Source: Actinomycetales bacterium
Lineage (GTDB): Bacteria; Actinomycetota; Actinomycetes; Actinomycetales; Actinomycetaceae
Direction of reading: 5' to 3'
Assembly (NCBI GenBank): GCA_015655375.1
Contig: JAATFD010000036.1
Location: forward strand, 124,001-188,000
Length of the DNA: 64,000 nt
The notes under the pieces are model-generated. The model made no database searches and was not told the DNA's origin. It saw nothing but the letters and a program-made list of their open reading frames with translations. Both the position numbers and the translations under genes were made by a program. Shown piece after piece: positions 27,851-39,323 of the stretch (position 1 is the first letter of the stretch; each line of letters opens with the position of its first letter).

Positions 27851-30800
27851 GACGCCGCTTCCTGGACGGCGGCGCGCTCCGCGCCCCACTCCTGGAGGGA
27901 ACGCACACGGTAGGGACCGCGGAGTCGGACCTCGATCGCCTGGACGACCGCGTTGAAGGCTTGGAGCGTCGTGACGATCGTCCGATCGTTCGACGTTGCT
28001 GCCGTCCGGATCTGGTAGCCGTCATGGCGGTTCGATGAGCGCTGCGGCGTGTTGACAATGAGGTCCACGAGGCCGTCGTTGATGAGGTCGACGATCGTCG
28101 GCTCCCCATTCGGGCCGCGTCCCTCCGACGACTTGCGCACGACCTCGGCCTCGATCCCGTTGCGACGCAGGACCGAAGCGGTCCCCTTGGTCGCCATCAC
28201 GTGGAAGCCGAGTTCCTGGAGACGTACGACCGGGAAGACGATTGCCCGCTTATCGGAGTCTGCGATCGACACGAAGACGTTGCCTTCGGTCGGCAGCTCG
28301 GCGAACGCTCCCGACTGGGACTTCGCGAACGCCGTCGGGAAGTCGCGGTCGATGCCCATCACCTCCCCGGTCGAGCGCATCTCGGGCCCGAGGATCGTGT
28401 CCACGACAGATCCGTCGGCACGGCGGAAACGCTTGAAGGGCAGGACTGCTTCCTTGACGGAGATCGGACCGCCCTCAGGAATCCGACGCGCGTCGCGGTC
28501 GGGAAGCAGGCCTTGTTCGCGCAGGGAGCCGATCGTCTCGCCCACCTGGATCAGCGCCGCGGCCTTCGCCAGGGCGACGCCCGTCGACTTGGAGGCGAAG
28601 GGCACCGTGCGCGAGGCCCGGGGGTTCGCCTCGATGACGTAGAGGACATCGGACATCAGCGCGAACTGGATGTTGATGAGCCCGCGCACTCCGACCCCGC
28701 GCGCGATTGTCTCGGTCGAGGATGTGATCCGCGTGACCTCCGATTCCGAGAGTGTCATCGGCGGCAGGACGCATGCCGAGTCGCCGGAGTGAATTCCCGC
28801 TTCCTCGATGTGCTCCATGACGGCGCCCATGAACAATTCGTGGCCGTCGTACAGCGCATCGACGTCGATCTCGATCGCATCGTCGAGGAAACGGTCGACC
28901 AGGAGCGGGCCACGCTCGAAAAGGACCCCGATGTCGGGCCGGTCGAGGTAATCAGCCAAGCCCTCCGCGTCGTTGACGACTTCCATTCCACGCCCGCCCA
29001 GGACAAAGGAAGGTCGCACGAGGACGGGGTAACCGACTTCCTCGGCGACGGCGGCCGTCTGGTCGGGAACGTGAGCCACACCGTGGGCCGGAGCAGGCAG
29101 CTCGGCCTCGGCCAGGACCTGCCCGAATTCCTCGCGATCCTCCGCCAAGGCGATCGAGGACGGGCTCGTCCCGAGGATCGGCACACCCGCAGCCTCGAGA
29201 TCGGCCGCCAACGACAGAGGTGTCTGACCACCGAGCTGGACGAGCATGCCCCGCACCGCTCCGGCTGCGCACTCAGCGCGATAGACCTCGAGGACGTCTT
29301 CGAGCGTCAGCGGCTCGAAGTAGAGGCGGTCGGAGATGTCATAGTCAGTGGAGACCGTCTCCGGGTTGCAGTTGATCATCACCGTGTCGAAGCGATCGCG
29401 CAGGCTCATCGTCGCGTGCACGCAGGAGTAGTCGAATTCGATGCCCTGCCCGATCCGATTGGGTCCGGCGCCGAGGATGATGACTGCCTCGCGTTGACGC
29501 GGAGCGACCTCCGTCTCCTCGTCATAGGACGAGTAGTGGTACGGGGTGCGGGCGGCGAACTCGGCGGCGCAGGTGTCGACGGTCTTGTAGACCGGGTGGA
29601 CGCCGAAGGCCTTGCGGACCTCGCGCACCGTCGTCTCCGACAGGCCGCGCATCGAGGCGATCTGTCGATCGGAGAACCCGTGGCGTTTCGCCTCGACGAG
29701 GACCTCGCGGGTCAACGCCTCAGAGTCGGCAATCGTGTGCGCGACCTCATCAAGGAGGACCATCTGGTCAAGGAACCACGGGTCGATGCCCGTCGACTTG
29801 TGGAGTTCCTCGATCGTGGCACCCCCGCGGATCGCCTGCTGGACCTGGACGAGGCGGCCCTCGGTCGGCAGGGCTGCCGCCTCGATGAGCGCGCGCGTCT
29901 CCTCCGGCGTCGGCGCGGGACCGTCCCAGTGGAATTGGACTCCGCCCTTGTCGATGGAACGCAGGGCCTTCTGGAGGGCCTCCGTGTAGTTGCGCCCAAT
30001 CGCCATGGCCTCGCCAACGGCTTTCATGGAGGTCGTCAGCACGGGGTCGGCCTGCGGGAACTTCTCGAAGGTGAAACGTGGAACCTTGACGACGATGTAG
30101 TCGAGCGTCGGCTCGAAAGAAGCCGGAGTCGATCCGGTGATGTCATTCGGGATCTCGTCAAGGGTGTAGCCGGTGGCGAGCTTGGCCGCGATCTTCGCGA
30201 TCGGGAAGCCCGTCGCCTTCGAAGCGAGCGCCGAAGAACGTGACACGCGCGGGTTCATCTCGATGACGATGATCCTGCCGGTGGTCGGCTCGACGGCGAA
30301 CTGGATGTTGCACCCGCCGGTATCCACGCCGACGGCGCGGATCACGGCGATACCGATATCGCGCAGGCGCTGCAGTTCCCGGTCGGTCAGTGTCAGGGCT
30401 GGTGCGACCGTGATCGAATCACCGGTGTGGACGCCGACGGGATCGACGTTCTCGATCGAGCACACGACGACGACGTTGTCCGCCCTGTCGCGCATCAGCT
30501 CGAGTTCGTACTCCTTCCACCCGAGGATCGACTCCTCGAGCAGCACCTCGGTAGTGATCGACGCGGACAGTCCCTGTCCGGCGATACGGTCGAGCTCCTC
30601 CGGTGTGAAGGCGATGCCCGAGCCAAGTCCACCCATCGTGAAGGACGGACGCACGACCACGGGGTATCCGAGATCGGCGACGGCCTGATGGCACTCCGCG
30701 AGGCTGTGGGCGATGTGGGAGCGAGCGACCTCGGCGCCACACTGCTCAACGATCTCCTTGAACTCCTGGCGGTCCTCTCCGGCTCGGATCGCCGTGATCG

Positions 30801-31155
30801 AGGCGCCGATCAATTCGACGTCATAACGATCGAGGACCCCGTTCTCCGCGAGGGCGACCGCCGTGTTGAGGGCCGTCTGACCACCGAGTGTCGGCAGCAG
30901 TGCGTCGGGACGTTCCTGAGCGATGATCGAGGCGACGACGTCGGGCGTGATCGGCTCGACGTAGGTCGCGTCCGCCAGCTCGGGATCCGTCATGATCGTC
31001 GCCGGGTTCGAATTCACGAGGATGACTCGCAGGCCCTCCTCACGCAGGACGCGGCAGGCCTGGGTCCCGGAGTAGTCGAACTCACAGGCCTGACCGATGA
31101 CGATCGGCCCCGAGCCGATGACCAGGACGGAATGGATGTCGGTGCGCCGGGGCAT
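27847..31155 (-). CDS. carB: Carbamoyl-phosphate synthase large subunit
   Basis: [41 protein letters not shown]; two ATP-grasp halves. Confidence 0.98.
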   Translation of the reverse strand: MPRRTDIHSVLVIGSGPIVIGQACEFDYSGTQACRVLREEGLRVILVNSNPATIMTDPELADATYVEPITPDVVASIIAQERPDALLPTLGGQTALNTAVALAENGVLDRYDVELIGASITAIRAGEDRQEFKEIVEQCGAEVARSHIAHSLAECHQAVADLGYPVVVRPSFTMGGLGSGIAFTPEELDRIAGQGLSASITTEVLLEESILGWKEYELELMRDRADNVVVVCSIENVDPVGVHTGDSITVAPALTLTDRELQRLRDIGIAVIRAVGVDTGGCNIQFAVEPTTGRIIVIEMNPRVSRSSALASKATGFPIAKIAAKLATGYTLDEIPNDITGSTPASFEPTLDYIVVKVPRFTFEKFPQADPVLTTSMKAVGEAMAIGRNYTEALQKALRSIDKGGVQFHWDGPAPTPEETRALIEAAALPTEGRLVQVQQAIRGGATIEELHKSTGIDPWFLDQMVLLDEVAHTIADSEALTREVLVEAKRHGFSDRQIASMRGLSETTVREVRKAFGVHPVYKTVDTCAAEFAARTPYHYSSYDEETEVAPRQREAVIILGAGPNRIGQGIEFDYSCVHATMSLRDRFDTVMINCNPETVSTDYDISDRLYFEPLTLEDVLEVYRAECAAGAVRGMLVQLGGQTPLSLAADLEAAGVPILGTSPSSIALAEDREEFGQVLAEAELPAPAHGVAHVPDQTAAVAEEVGYPVLVRPSFVLGGRGMEVVNDAEGLADYLDRPDIGVLFERGPLLVDRFLDDAIEIDVDALYDGHELFMGAVMEHIEEAGIHSGDSACVLPPMTLSESEVTRITSSTETIARGVGVRGLINIQFALMSDVLYVIEANPRASRTVPFASKSTGVALAKAAALIQVGETIGSLREQGLLPDRDARRIPEGGPISVKEAVLPFKRFRRADGSVVDTILGPEMRSTGEVMGIDRDFPTAFAKSQSGAFAELPTEGNVFVSIADSDKRAIVFPVVRLQELGFHVMATKGTASVLRRNGIEAEVVRKSSEGRGPNGEPTIVDLINDGLVDLIVNTPQRSSNRHDGYQIRTAATSNDRTIVTTLQAFNAVVQAIEVRLRGPYRVRSLQEWGAERAAVQEAAS

Positions 31156-32375
31156 CAGTGAACCTCCTCAGGTGCCGCGTCGGCGGCGATGTCGCGGTGG
31201 GTGCCCATCATCTCGATGAAGCGATCGAAGAGATGCTGGCCGTCGTGGGGACCGGCCGCGGCCTCGGGGTGGAACTGGACCGAGAACGCCGGGATGTCCA
31301 GGCCGCGCAGACCCTCGACGACATTGTCATTGAGGTCGACATGGCTGACCTCGACGCAGCCGTAGCGGCCCCCGTCGAAGGGCGCCGTCGTCGCGGTCCC
31401 GGTCGGCGCGTCCACGGCGAACCCATGGTTGTGCGCCGTGATCTCGACCCGCCCGGTCTCTTCGTCGCGGACCGGTTGATTGACGCCGCGGTGACCGAAT
31501 TCGAGCTTGTAGGTGCCGTACCCCAGGGCCCGCCCGAAGATCTGGTGACCCAGGCAGATGCCGAAGAACGGGATGCCTGCGTCGAGGACCGCACGGAGCA
31601 GCTCCGTCTCATGGGTCGCGGCAGCCGGGTCGCCCGGCCCATTGGAGAAGAAGACGCCATCCGGACCGAGCGCCTGGATCTGGGCGAAGGTCGTCGTCAT
31701 CGGAACAACATGGACCTCCACCCCGCGTGCGGCCAGCTGATCGGGGGTCTGGTTCTTGATGCCGAGGTCGACGGCGACGACGCGGGCCACCGGCTCCGCG
31801 CCCGCGAAGCTCCCGGTGGGTGCCACGACGTACGCATCCGGGGTCGTCACCTCGCCCGCCAGTTCCGCCCCGGACATCGAGGGTTGGGAGGAGACAATCG
31901 CCACGAGCGCCTCTCGGACCTGGTCGGTCAGGTGATCGGCGCCCGCCGGCAGCGCATCACCGGAGAAGATCCCGGCCCTCATCGCCCCGTGGGAACGGAT
32001 GTGTCGGGTGATCGCCCGGGTGTCGACCTCGCAGATGCCGACGATGCCCTGGTCGATCAAGTCGTCCTCGAGCTCACGGCGCGACCGCCAGTTCGAGGCA
32101 CGCCGCGCGGGATCGCGCACGACAAACCCCGCGACCCAGATCCGCGAGGACTCGGCGTCTTCGTCGTTCACCCCGGTGTTGCCGATGTGGGGTGCCGTCA
32201 TCACAACGATCTGGCGGTGGTAGGACGGGTCGGTCAGCGTCTCCTGGTAGCCGGTCATCCCGGTCGAGAAGACGATCTCCCCCAGAGTTCGCCCTCGCGC
32301 ACCCCATGCTCGGCCTCGGAACACCGATCCATCCTCGAGGACGAGTAGAGCGAGGTGGTCATCAGGCTGCGTCAC
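31155..32375 (-). CDS. carA: Carbamoyl-phosphate synthase small subunit
   Basis: [57 protein letters not shown]. Confidence 0.98.
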   Translation of the reverse strand: MTQPDDHLALLVLEDGSVFRGRAWGARGRTLGEIVFSTGMTGYQETLTDPSYHRQIVVMTAPHIGNTGVNDEDAESSRIWVAGFVVRDPARRASNWRSRRELEDDLIDQGIVGICEVDTRAITRHIRSHGAMRAGIFSGDALPAGADHLTDQVREALVAIVSSQPSMSGAELAGEVTTPDAYVVAPTGSFAGAEPVARVVAVDLGIKNQTPDQLAARGVEVHVVPMTTTFAQIQALGPDGVFFSNGPGDPAAATHETELLRAVLDAGIPFFGICLGHQIFGRALGYGTYKLEFGHRGVNQPVRDEETGRVEITAHNHGFAVDAPTGTATTAPFDGGRYGCVEVSHVDLNDNVVEGLRGLDIPAFSVQFHPEAAAGPHDGQHLFDRFIEMMGTHRDIAADAAPEEVH

Positions 32376-33727
32376 GGACGCTCCTCCTTCGGAACGGGGA
32401 GCCCGTCGACGACGGTCCGCTCCCCCAGATGGATCGTGTGCCAGACCCTACCCGGCAGTTCGATGCCGCCGTAGGGCGTGTTCGACGAGCGGGACCAGTG
32501 CTCGGCGGGGTCGACGGTCCGCCGGACGGAGGGATCGACCAGCGTGATGTTGGCAGGAGCACCCACGGCGAGCCCACCGCCCTGCGCCGCGACCCGACCG
32601 ATCCGCGCCGGTGTCGTCGACGTCACGCGGGCGAGCTCCTGCCACGTCATCCGTCCCGGCTCGATCATCGTGGCGATGAGGATCGGCAGCACCGTCTCCA
32701 GGCCTGTCATCCCGAAGGAACCCGCCTGCCACTCGCAGTCCTTGGACTCCAGCGGGTGGGGCGCGTGGTCGGTCGCGACCACATCGATCGTCCCGTCAGC
32801 GAGCCCCTCGCGAACGGCCTCGACGTCGTCCGCGGTGCGCAGCGGTGGGTTGACCTTGTACAGGGGATCGTAGGTCGCGGCGAGTTCCTCGGTCAGCAGC
32901 AGGTGATGAGGGGTGACCTCGGCGGTGACGTCCACTCCCATCCGTTTGCCCCACCGGATCAGCTCGACCGATCCGGCCGTCGAGACGTGACAGACATGGA
33001 GGCGGGAACCGACGTGCTGCGCGAGCAGGATGTCGCGGGCGATGATCGCTTCCTCGGCAACGGCCGGCCACCCGGCGAGGCCGAGTTCACCCGAGAGCGT
33101 CGACTCGTTCATCTGTGCATCCTGGGTGAGGCCCGGGTCCTGCGCATGCTGGGCGACAACCCCGTCGAAGGCCTTGACGTATTCGAGGGCGCGGCGCATG
33201 AGGACCGGATCGGAAACGCATGTCCCGTCGTCGGAGAAGACCCGCACCCGCGCGCGCGAGCCCGCCATCGCGCCCATCGCCGCGAGGTGCTCACCGCGCA
33301 GTCCAGCGGTGACTGCGCCGACCGGGCGGACCTCGACCCACCCGGCCTGGTCGCCGAGTTCGAGGACTTGGTCGACGACCGAAGCGGTGTCGGCCACGGG
33401 ATTCGTGTTCGCCATCGCGTGGACGCAGGTGAAACCACCCACCGCTGCGGCCCGGGTCCCGGTGAACACCGTCTCGGCGTCCTCCCGTCCGGGTTCGCGC
33501 AGGTGGGTGTGCAGGTCGACGAGACCGGGCAGCGCGACGAGCCCGTCCGCGTCGATGACCGTGGCACCGGGACGCGCTTCGTCGCCAGGAGCGCCGTCAG
33601 AGCCTGACGCGACGATGACGCCCTCGCGCACCACGAGGTCGCCGCGACCGAGACCGAGAATGTCCGCGGAGCGGATCAGAAGGTCGGGACGGGCGGTGGA
33701 CGGTGTGTCGCTACGCGACTCACTCAT
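32372..33727 (-). CDS. pyrC: Dihydroorotase
   Basis: [53 protein letters not shown]. Confidence 0.97.
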   Translation of the reverse strand: MSESRSDTPSTARPDLLIRSADILGLGRGDLVVREGVIVASGSDGAPGDEARPGATVIDADGLVALPGLVDLHTHLREPGREDAETVFTGTRAAAVGGFTCVHAMANTNPVADTASVVDQVLELGDQAGWVEVRPVGAVTAGLRGEHLAAMGAMAGSRARVRVFSDDGTCVSDPVLMRRALEYVKAFDGVVAQHAQDPGLTQDAQMNESTLSGELGLAGWPAVAEEAIIARDILLAQHVGSRLHVCHVSTAGSVELIRWGKRMGVDVTAEVTPHHLLLTEELAATYDPLYKVNPPLRTADDVEAVREGLADGTIDVVATDHAPHPLESKDCEWQAGSFGMTGLETVLPILIATMIEPGRMTWQELARVTSTTPARIGRVAAQGGGLAVGAPANITLVDPSVRRTVDPAEHWSRSSNTPYGGIELPGRVWHTIHLGERTVVDGLPVPKEERP

Positions 33728-34706
33728 GGGAGGCTCCTTCCGGTGCCAGGAGCAGATAGAGGGCGGCCATCCGCACGGAGACTCCGTTGGCCACCTGTTC
33801 GACGACGACGGAGCGCGGCGAGTCGGCGGCCTCCGCGGAGATCTCCAGGCCGCGGTTCATCGGGCCGGGATGCATGACGATCGTGTGGGACGGCAGGGCG
33901 GCGAAACGTTGGCGATCCAGGCCGTAGGACGCGTGGTACTCCCCCGGCGATGGGAAGAATCCGCCGCCCGCGGGGCTCATGCGCTCGCGTTGGACGCGCA
34001 GCATCATGACCGCGTCGGGATTCTGCGCGAGTGCGTGGTCGAAGTCGTAGTCGACCTCGCACGCCCATTCATCGACGCCGACCGGCAGCAGCGTGGGCGG
34101 GGCGACCAGAGTGACCGTCGCTCCGAGCAGGGTCAGCAGATCGACGTTCGATCGAGCGACCCGGCTGTGGAGCACGTCGCCGACGATGACGACCTGGATC
34201 CCGGCCAAGTCCGTTCCCGGAGCGACCGGATCGCCATCACCGGGCTGGCGCTTGAGGTGGCGGCGCATCGTCATCGCGTCGAGAAGCGCCTGGGTCGGGT
34301 GCTGGTGGGTTCCGTCCCCGGCATTGATGACCGGCAGATCCATCCATCCGGCGTGGGCGAGCCGATGCGCCGCTCCCGACGAGCTGTGCCGCACGACGAC
34401 GGCGTCGGCGCCCATGGCCTGCAGGGTCAGCGCGGTGTCCTTGAGGGATTCGCCCTTGGAGACCGAGGAGCCCTTCGCGGAGAAGTTAATGACGTCGGCC
34501 GATAGACGTTTGGCCGCGGTCTCGAAGGAGATGCGGGTGCGAGTCGAGTCCTCGAAGAACAGGTTGACGACGGTGCGCCCGTGCAGGGTCGGGAGCTTCT
34601 TGACCCGGTGGGATTGCGTGGCGGCCATGGCTTCGGCCGTGTCGAGGATCTGGAGCGCCTCGCGATAGTCGAGGTCGCGGATGGTGATGAGGTGGCGCAG
34701 GGACAT
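33720..34706 (-). CDS. pyrB: Aspartate carbamoyltransferase catalytic subunit
   Basis: [73 protein letters not shown]. Confidence 0.98.
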   Translation of the reverse strand: MSLRHLITIRDLDYREALQILDTAEAMAATQSHRVKKLPTLHGRTVVNLFFEDSTRTRISFETAAKRLSADVINFSAKGSSVSKGESLKDTALTLQAMGADAVVVRHSSSGAAHRLAHAGWMDLPVINAGDGTHQHPTQALLDAMTMRRHLKRQPGDGDPVAPGTDLAGIQVVIVGDVLHSRVARSNVDLLTLLGATVTLVAPPTLLPVGVDEWACEVDYDFDHALAQNPDAVMMLRVQRERMSPAGGGFFPSPGEYHASYGLDRQRFAALPSHTIVMHPGPMNRGLEISAEAADSPRSVVVEQVANGVSVRMAALYLLLAPEGASHE

Positions 34707-35314
34707 CAGGCTCGCCTCCCGAGAATCACCGCGTCGCGCCCGTCGTCCTCCGTGAGGAGGATCTTGACCGTCTCATCCGACGAGGTCGGCAGGTTCTTGC
34801 CGACATAGTCCGGGCGGATCGGTAGCTCGCGGTGCCCGCGATCGACGAGGACCGCCAACTGCACCGAGGACGCCCGACCGAGCGAGGACAGAGAATCGAG
34901 CGCCGCCTTGATCGTCCGGCCGGTGAAGAGCACGTCGTCGACGAGGATGACCGGACGGCCGTCGATGCCCCTCGGGGGGATGTGCGTGGGATGCGGGGTG
35001 CGCAGGGGGTGACGGGAGAGGTCGTCGCGGTAGACCGTCGTGTCGATGATCGCAAGGTCGGGACGATGGTCGGGGTCCCCCACCTCGTCGATGCGGTCGA
35101 CGAGCCTGCGGGCCAACGTCGCACCGCGTGTCGGAATCCCCGCAATGACGAGGTCGTCGCCACCATGGTTGCGCTCGATGATCTCGAAGGCGATACGGGT
35201 CAGAGACCGGGCGATGTCATCGGTGCCGAGCACCTCACGCCCCGTGGTTCCCCTGATCGGAGAGGCGTCCTGGGGGACTCCCCACTCGGTCGGCTGTGGA
35301 TATGACGGGTCCAT
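34706..35314 (-). CDS. pyrR: PyrR bifunctional regulator / uracil phosphoribosyltransferase
   Basis: [77 protein letters not shown] before ATG 35314. Confidence 0.97.
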   Translation of the reverse strand: MDPSYPQPTEWGVPQDASPIRGTTGREVLGTDDIARSLTRIAFEIIERNHGGDDLVIAGIPTRGATLARRLVDRIDEVGDPDHRPDLAIIDTTVYRDDLSRHPLRTPHPTHIPPRGIDGRPVILVDDVLFTGRTIKAALDSLSSLGRASSVQLAVLVDRGHRELPIRPDYVGKNLPTSSDETVKILLTEDDGRDAVILGRRA

Positions 35315-35320
35315 GCGGAC

Positions 35321-35348
35321 CTCCTTCCCCGCCTCACGGGACGGGTTT
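35321..35348 (-). promoter_or_regulatory. Candidate PyrR-binding loop in the pyrR leader
   Basis: Minus strand reads AAACCCGTCCCGTGAGGCGGGGAAGGAGG; TCCCGTGAGG (35332-35341) fits the PyrR loop UCCNGNGAGG with flanking stem, next to the Shine-Dalgarno. Confidence 0.65.
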
Positions 35349-35616
35349 AAAGGATTACTGCCGCGGGCAACGCTACACCACCGCACGAGCGGACCGGCAG
35401 CACGCAGCTGACGTCGACAGCCTCGGTGAGGAGACTCACCTGCCCCGCGAACCAGTCCTCCTTGGGGCGCGAAAACACAGCCAGTCTTGCCTGTGAGGCA
35501 CGTCTGTGGGATGCAAGACGCGCCCTCGGCAAGGCTCCCGACACTCGACGGGTCAGATCCTGAAGGTCAGCGGGCTTGGCTCAGTTGCGGCTCCCCTGTG
35601 GACCGACGAATGTTCC

Positions 35617-36576
35617 TCAGTGCGTCAGAATCAACTTGCCCGTCGTCGCGCGCGAAGTCAGGGCCGTGATCGCGTCGCCGGCCCGCTCGAGCGGATAGCG
35701 TCCCCCGATGTTCACCCGCAGGTGACCATTGGCCACCCACGCAAACAGGTCAGTGGCACGCCGATTCAGTTCCTCGCGGGTCCTGGTGTGGTCGACGACC
35801 ATCGGGGCGACGACTGAGAGCGATCCTCCCAGGCTCAGTCGGGACAGATCCAGCGAATCAACGGGGCCGCTCGAGCCTCCAAAGGAGACCAAGGTCCCGC
35901 GTACCCGCAGCGCAGCGAGGTCTCCGTCGAGGGTGGCGGCACCGACGCTGTCGTAAACGGCCGCGACGCCTTCTCCGTGCGTGAATTCCCGGGCCTCCTG
36001 CGCGAAGGAGTCGTACGAGACGACTTGATCCGCTCCCGCCGCCCGCGCGGCCTCTTCCTTCTGCGGACTCGAGACCGTGCCGATGACGCGGCCTCCCCGA
36101 ATCTTCGCGACCTGCGTCAGGAGTTGGCCCACACCTCCCGACGCGGCATGGACGAGGACGGAATCTCCGGGCTGGATCGCGTAGGAGTCCGTGGCGAGGT
36201 AGTGGGCCGTCATTCCCTGGAGGAGCAGAGCAGCCGCGGTCTCATCGTCGACACTGTCAGGGATGGCCACCGCCTTGTCCGCCTCGACACTGACAAAATC
36301 GGCGAAACTGCCCTGACCGCCGGAGAGCCAGCCGACCCGCTGGCCGACCTGGAAATCAGTGACGCCGTCTCCGAGTTCGGCGACGATGCCCACTCCCTCC
36401 ACTCCGGCACGGAGGGGGGAATCGGGCGTGATGGCGGCAAACCTGTATTGAAGGGCATCCATGAAATTCACACCGGAGACCACCACCTCGACCAGGACCT
36501 GATTGGCTCCGGCCGTGGGGCGGTCGACCTCGGACATGTCGAAGTGTCCCGTGTCGTCAACAACGATTGCGCGCAT
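35617..36576 (-). CDS. Zinc-type alcohol dehydrogenase / quinone oxidoreductase (MDR family)
   Basis: MRAIVVDDTGHFDMSEVDRPTAGANQVLVEVVVSGVNFMDALQYRF; VLVHAASGGVGQLLTQVAKIRGGRVIGTVSS. Confidence 0.9.
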   Translation of the reverse strand: MRAIVVDDTGHFDMSEVDRPTAGANQVLVEVVVSGVNFMDALQYRFAAITPDSPLRAGVEGVGIVAELGDGVTDFQVGQRVGWLSGGQGSFADFVSVEADKAVAIPDSVDDETAAALLLQGMTAHYLATDSYAIQPGDSVLVHAASGGVGQLLTQVAKIRGGRVIGTVSSPQKEEAARAAGADQVVSYDSFAQEAREFTHGEGVAAVYDSVGAATLDGDLAALRVRGTLVSFGGSSGPVDSLDLSRLSLGGSLSVVAPMVVDHTRTREELNRRATDLFAWVANGHLRVNIGGRYPLERAGDAITALTSRATTGKLILTH

Positions 36577-36639
36577 TCTTTCTCTCTCTTCTTGCCTGTG
36601 GGTGTTCCGACCTGTGTGTATCCGGGCTGGCTGAGGTGC

Positions 36640-37104
36640 TCAGTCTGTGTGGGAGGCCAGCACGTCTCCGCTCGGGTGGGTGATGGAGCAATCGACGCGT
36701 CGAAGAACATCGATCGCCGCGCTGATGTCGGTCGAGCTGTCGACATGCGGGGCCAGCAGCCGGCTCCACTGCGCCCGCACCCGTTCGACGTTGCACGCCG
36801 ACACGTCTGTCGGATGGACCCGGACAGAACGACCATCATCGGGATCCGGCTCGCGACGAATTAGGTTCTTGACCTCCAGCGAGCGCAGAACCGCACTGGT
36901 GTTGCTGGACCGGAGACCGATCTCCGCGCAGATGCGGGTCGGGCTGACGCCCGGATTGTGCTCGATGTAGTCCATGACCAGGCTCTCGAGTCCACTGACT
37001 TCGATCACCTCGGAACCGACATGGGTGCCCAGACGAATATCGCGCGCCACGCTCAGCACGAGGTGTGCAAAATCTGCGAGCTGCGATTCTCGCTCGGTCG
37101 CCAT
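36640..37104 (-). CDS. MarR-family transcriptional regulator
   Basis: MDYIEHNPGVSPTRICAEIGLRSSNTSAVLRSLEVKNLIRREPDPDDGRSVRVHPTD; divergent from an efflux gene; ATG 37104 chosen. Confidence 0.85.
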   Translation of the reverse strand: MATERESQLADFAHLVLSVARDIRLGTHVGSEVIEVSGLESLVMDYIEHNPGVSPTRICAEIGLRSSNTSAVLRSLEVKNLIRREPDPDDGRSVRVHPTDVSACNVERVRAQWSRLLAPHVDSSTDISAAIDVLRRVDCSITHPSGDVLASHTD

Positions 37105-37115
37105 GTGAGCCCTCC

Positions 37116-37176
37116 TTGATTCGATCAATGAATCCTATGCTAGCATAACTACGACTCAATAGGTAACTCGATTGAG
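37116..37176. promoter_or_regulatory. MarR/MFS divergent intergenic region with three inverted repeats (candidate operators)
   Basis: TTGAT-TCG-ATCAA (37116-37128), TATGCTAGCATA (37136-37147), CTCAAT-N10-ATTGAG (37155-37176). Confidence 0.55.
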
Positions 37177-37190
37177 AAGGAAGAACGACC

Positions 37191-38486
37191 ATCAGCACCT
37201 CAATAAACACCTCGACCAGCGCGCCCTCAAGCGTTCCTTCACGTCGATCGGACCCAGGCCATCACCCCTCGAACGGCGCCACCATTGGCTTGGCTCTTCT
37301 CATGACGCTGTCCCTACTGGCGGGGATCGCACCGTTCGCCACCGACATGTATCTGCCCGCATTTCCCGAAATGGTGAGCGATCTCGCGACGACACCCGCA
37401 GGAGTCCAGCTCTCGCTCACGACGTTCCTCATCGGAGCCGGTCTCGGACAGCTGATCTTCGGGCCTCTCTCCGATCGGTTCGGCAGACGTCGGCCACTCA
37501 TCATCGGGATGGTCATCTACCTTGCAGCGAGCGCACTGTCAGCCCTCGCACCGACGATCGGCGTTCTGCTCACCGCCCGGCTCTTCCAGGGTCTGGCAGG
37601 TGCAGCGGGCATGGTCATCTCACGCTCGATCATCACCGACATCACGACCGGCAAGCGAGCCGCACAGGCTATGAGCGTCATCATGCTGATCAGTGGCGTG
37701 GCCCCGGTCCTCGCTCCGGTCTCCGGAAGCATCCTCGTCGGCCCGCTCGGGTGGCGAGGACTGCTGTGGATCGTCACCGTGCTCGTCGCGATCGGACTGG
37801 TGGCGACCGTCCTCGTCATCGACGAGACACACTCGCACACGGCACCCGCACCGAACGCCCCTCATGCGTCCCCGCTGTCTGATCTGACATCCAGGGCCTA
37901 CCTGGGCAACATGCTCGCCTACGTCTTCGCATTCACCTCGATGATGGCCTACATCTCGGCGTCACCGTTCCTCTACGAGAACATGATGGGCCTGAGCCAG
38001 ACCGAGTACGGCCTGATGTTCGGCGTCAACGCCTTCGCCCTGATGATCGTCGGCGGTCTTTCCGCCCGGCTCGCCCGCCGGTTCCGTCCAGAGGCACTCG
38101 CGCGGACCGGCCTCCAGCTCAATCTCTGCTCGGTCATCGCATTCGTCGTCCTCGTCGTGGCAGCCGTGCCGCCGATCTGGCTCGCCCTGCCCATCCTGAC
38201 CGCCGTCGCATCGCTCGGTCTGTCGTTCGGCAACACGACGGCACTCGCACTGGCCGCGGTTCCCACCAGCAGCGGACTCGGCTCCGCGGTCCTGGGGGCG
38301 CTCCAACACCTCTTCTCCGGAGCGATCGCGCCGATCGTCGGCATCGGCGCAGGCACCACTGCGATGCCGCTCGCGCTGGGAATGCTCGCCTCGTCAGTGA
38401 TCGCCAACGTCGCACTGGCCACCGCGAAGTCCTCCCGACCGACGAGGTCGATCACGATGGACGGACGCGGATCGGGCGCTGCCTGA
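37191..38486 (+). CDS. Bcr/CflA-type MFS drug efflux transporter
   Basis: LLAGIAPFATDMYLPAFPEMVSDLATTPAGVQLSLTTFLIGAGLGQLIFGPLSDRFGRRRPL. The frame is open to ATC 37191 behind a GAAGGAAG RBS; the ORF track starts at TTG 37290. Confidence 0.85.
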   Translation: MSTSINTSTSAPSSVPSRRSDPGHHPSNGATIGLALLMTLSLLAGIAPFATDMYLPAFPEMVSDLATTPAGVQLSLTTFLIGAGLGQLIFGPLSDRFGRRRPLIIGMVIYLAASALSALAPTIGVLLTARLFQGLAGAAGMVISRSIITDITTGKRAAQAMSVIMLISGVAPVLAPVSGSILVGPLGWRGLLWIVTVLVAIGLVATVLVIDETHSHTAPAPNAPHASPLSDLTSRAYLGNMLAYVFAFTSMMAYISASPFLYENMMGLSQTEYGLMFGVNAFALMIVGGLSARLARRFRPEALARTGLQLNLCSVIAFVVLVVAAVPPIWLALPILTAVASLGLSFGNTTALALAAVPTSSGLGSAVLGALQHLFSGAIAPIVGIGAGTTAMPLALGMLASSVIANVALATAKSSRPTRSITMDGRGSGAA

Positions 38487-38505
38487 TCCCGTTGCCCGGG
38501 ATCAG
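38483..38505. terminator. Hairpin between convergent MFS and nusB genes
   Basis: CTGATCCCG-TTGCC-CGGGATCAG. Confidence 0.5.
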
Positions 38506-38525
38506 AACCTGACCGATTGATCCGA

Positions 38526-39317
38526 TCAGTACTCGTCGAGCATCTCATCCAGCTCGGCCAGATCGGCGGCCGTGATGTCCTCAATGGTCGGGTGCTTCGC
38601 GCGCGACGTGTCCGCCCCGGCAGCTGCCTCAGTGGGCTCCTCGGTCGGCGGCCCCTCAGCATCAGCGGCCTCAACCTCGGCCTCAGCACCGACTGTGTCA
38701 TCCTGGTCGTCGGTGGACCCTGTGAGAGTCTCCTCGCCCACCGTCGTGTCAGCCTCGATGATGTCGGCCTCGACCACGTCGAGGGGAGATGCCACTGCCT
38801 CTTCATCCTCAGCCTCGGACTCAGGCTCAGCCTCGGCCACGTCCTCGTCGGCGATTACATGCTCGCGACGCCATGCCGGACTCTCGATGTCGCGGCGCAC
38901 CGCGTCAAGCACTGCGTTGACGAACGCGGGCGACGAATCCGTCGAGATCGACTTGACGATCGACACCGCCTCATCGATCGCGATCACGCGCGGCACATCG
39001 TCCGCGTTGTCGAGCATCTCCCAGGTCGCGACGCGCAGCACCGCAAAATCGACGGCCGGCATGCGATCCAGGCCATTGACCCGGGCATGTGCTTCGATGA
39101 GAGTATCGATCCTGCGCAGGTCTGAGGCGACTCCGGAGACGATCGCCTGCGAGTACTCGGGCAACGGGGTCAGTGCGGCCGTGATGACCTTGCGCTCGCG
39201 CAATAGATCCTCGAGGACCTGCGGATTGCGTCCCATACCGCGCTGATCGGCCTCGAAGACGACGTCAGCTGCTCGTTTGCGGGCCTTGGTCCGCGACGTG
39301 AATGAATGCTTCGACAC
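38526..39317 (-). CDS. nusB: Transcription antitermination factor NusB with long acidic C-terminal extension
   Basis: SRTKARKRAADVVFEADQRG; DRMPAVDFAVLRVATWEMLDNADDVPRVIAIDEAVSIVKSISTDSSPAFVNAVLDAV; then about 110 residues rich in E/D/A. Confidence 0.93.
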   Translation of the reverse strand: MSKHSFTSRTKARKRAADVVFEADQRGMGRNPQVLEDLLRERKVITAALTPLPEYSQAIVSGVASDLRRIDTLIEAHARVNGLDRMPAVDFAVLRVATWEMLDNADDVPRVIAIDEAVSIVKSISTDSSPAFVNAVLDAVRRDIESPAWRREHVIADEDVAEAEPESEAEDEEAVASPLDVVEADIIEADTTVGEETLTGSTDDQDDTVGAEAEVEAADAEGPPTEEPTEAAAGADTSRAKHPTIEDITAADLAELDEMLDEY

Positions 39318-39323
39318 GGTCAG

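Noticed and set aside
28201-30243. 680-aa plus-strand ORF opposite carB
   Set aside because: Antisense shadow ORF typical of high-GC coding DNA; the minus strand encodes an unmistakable CarB.
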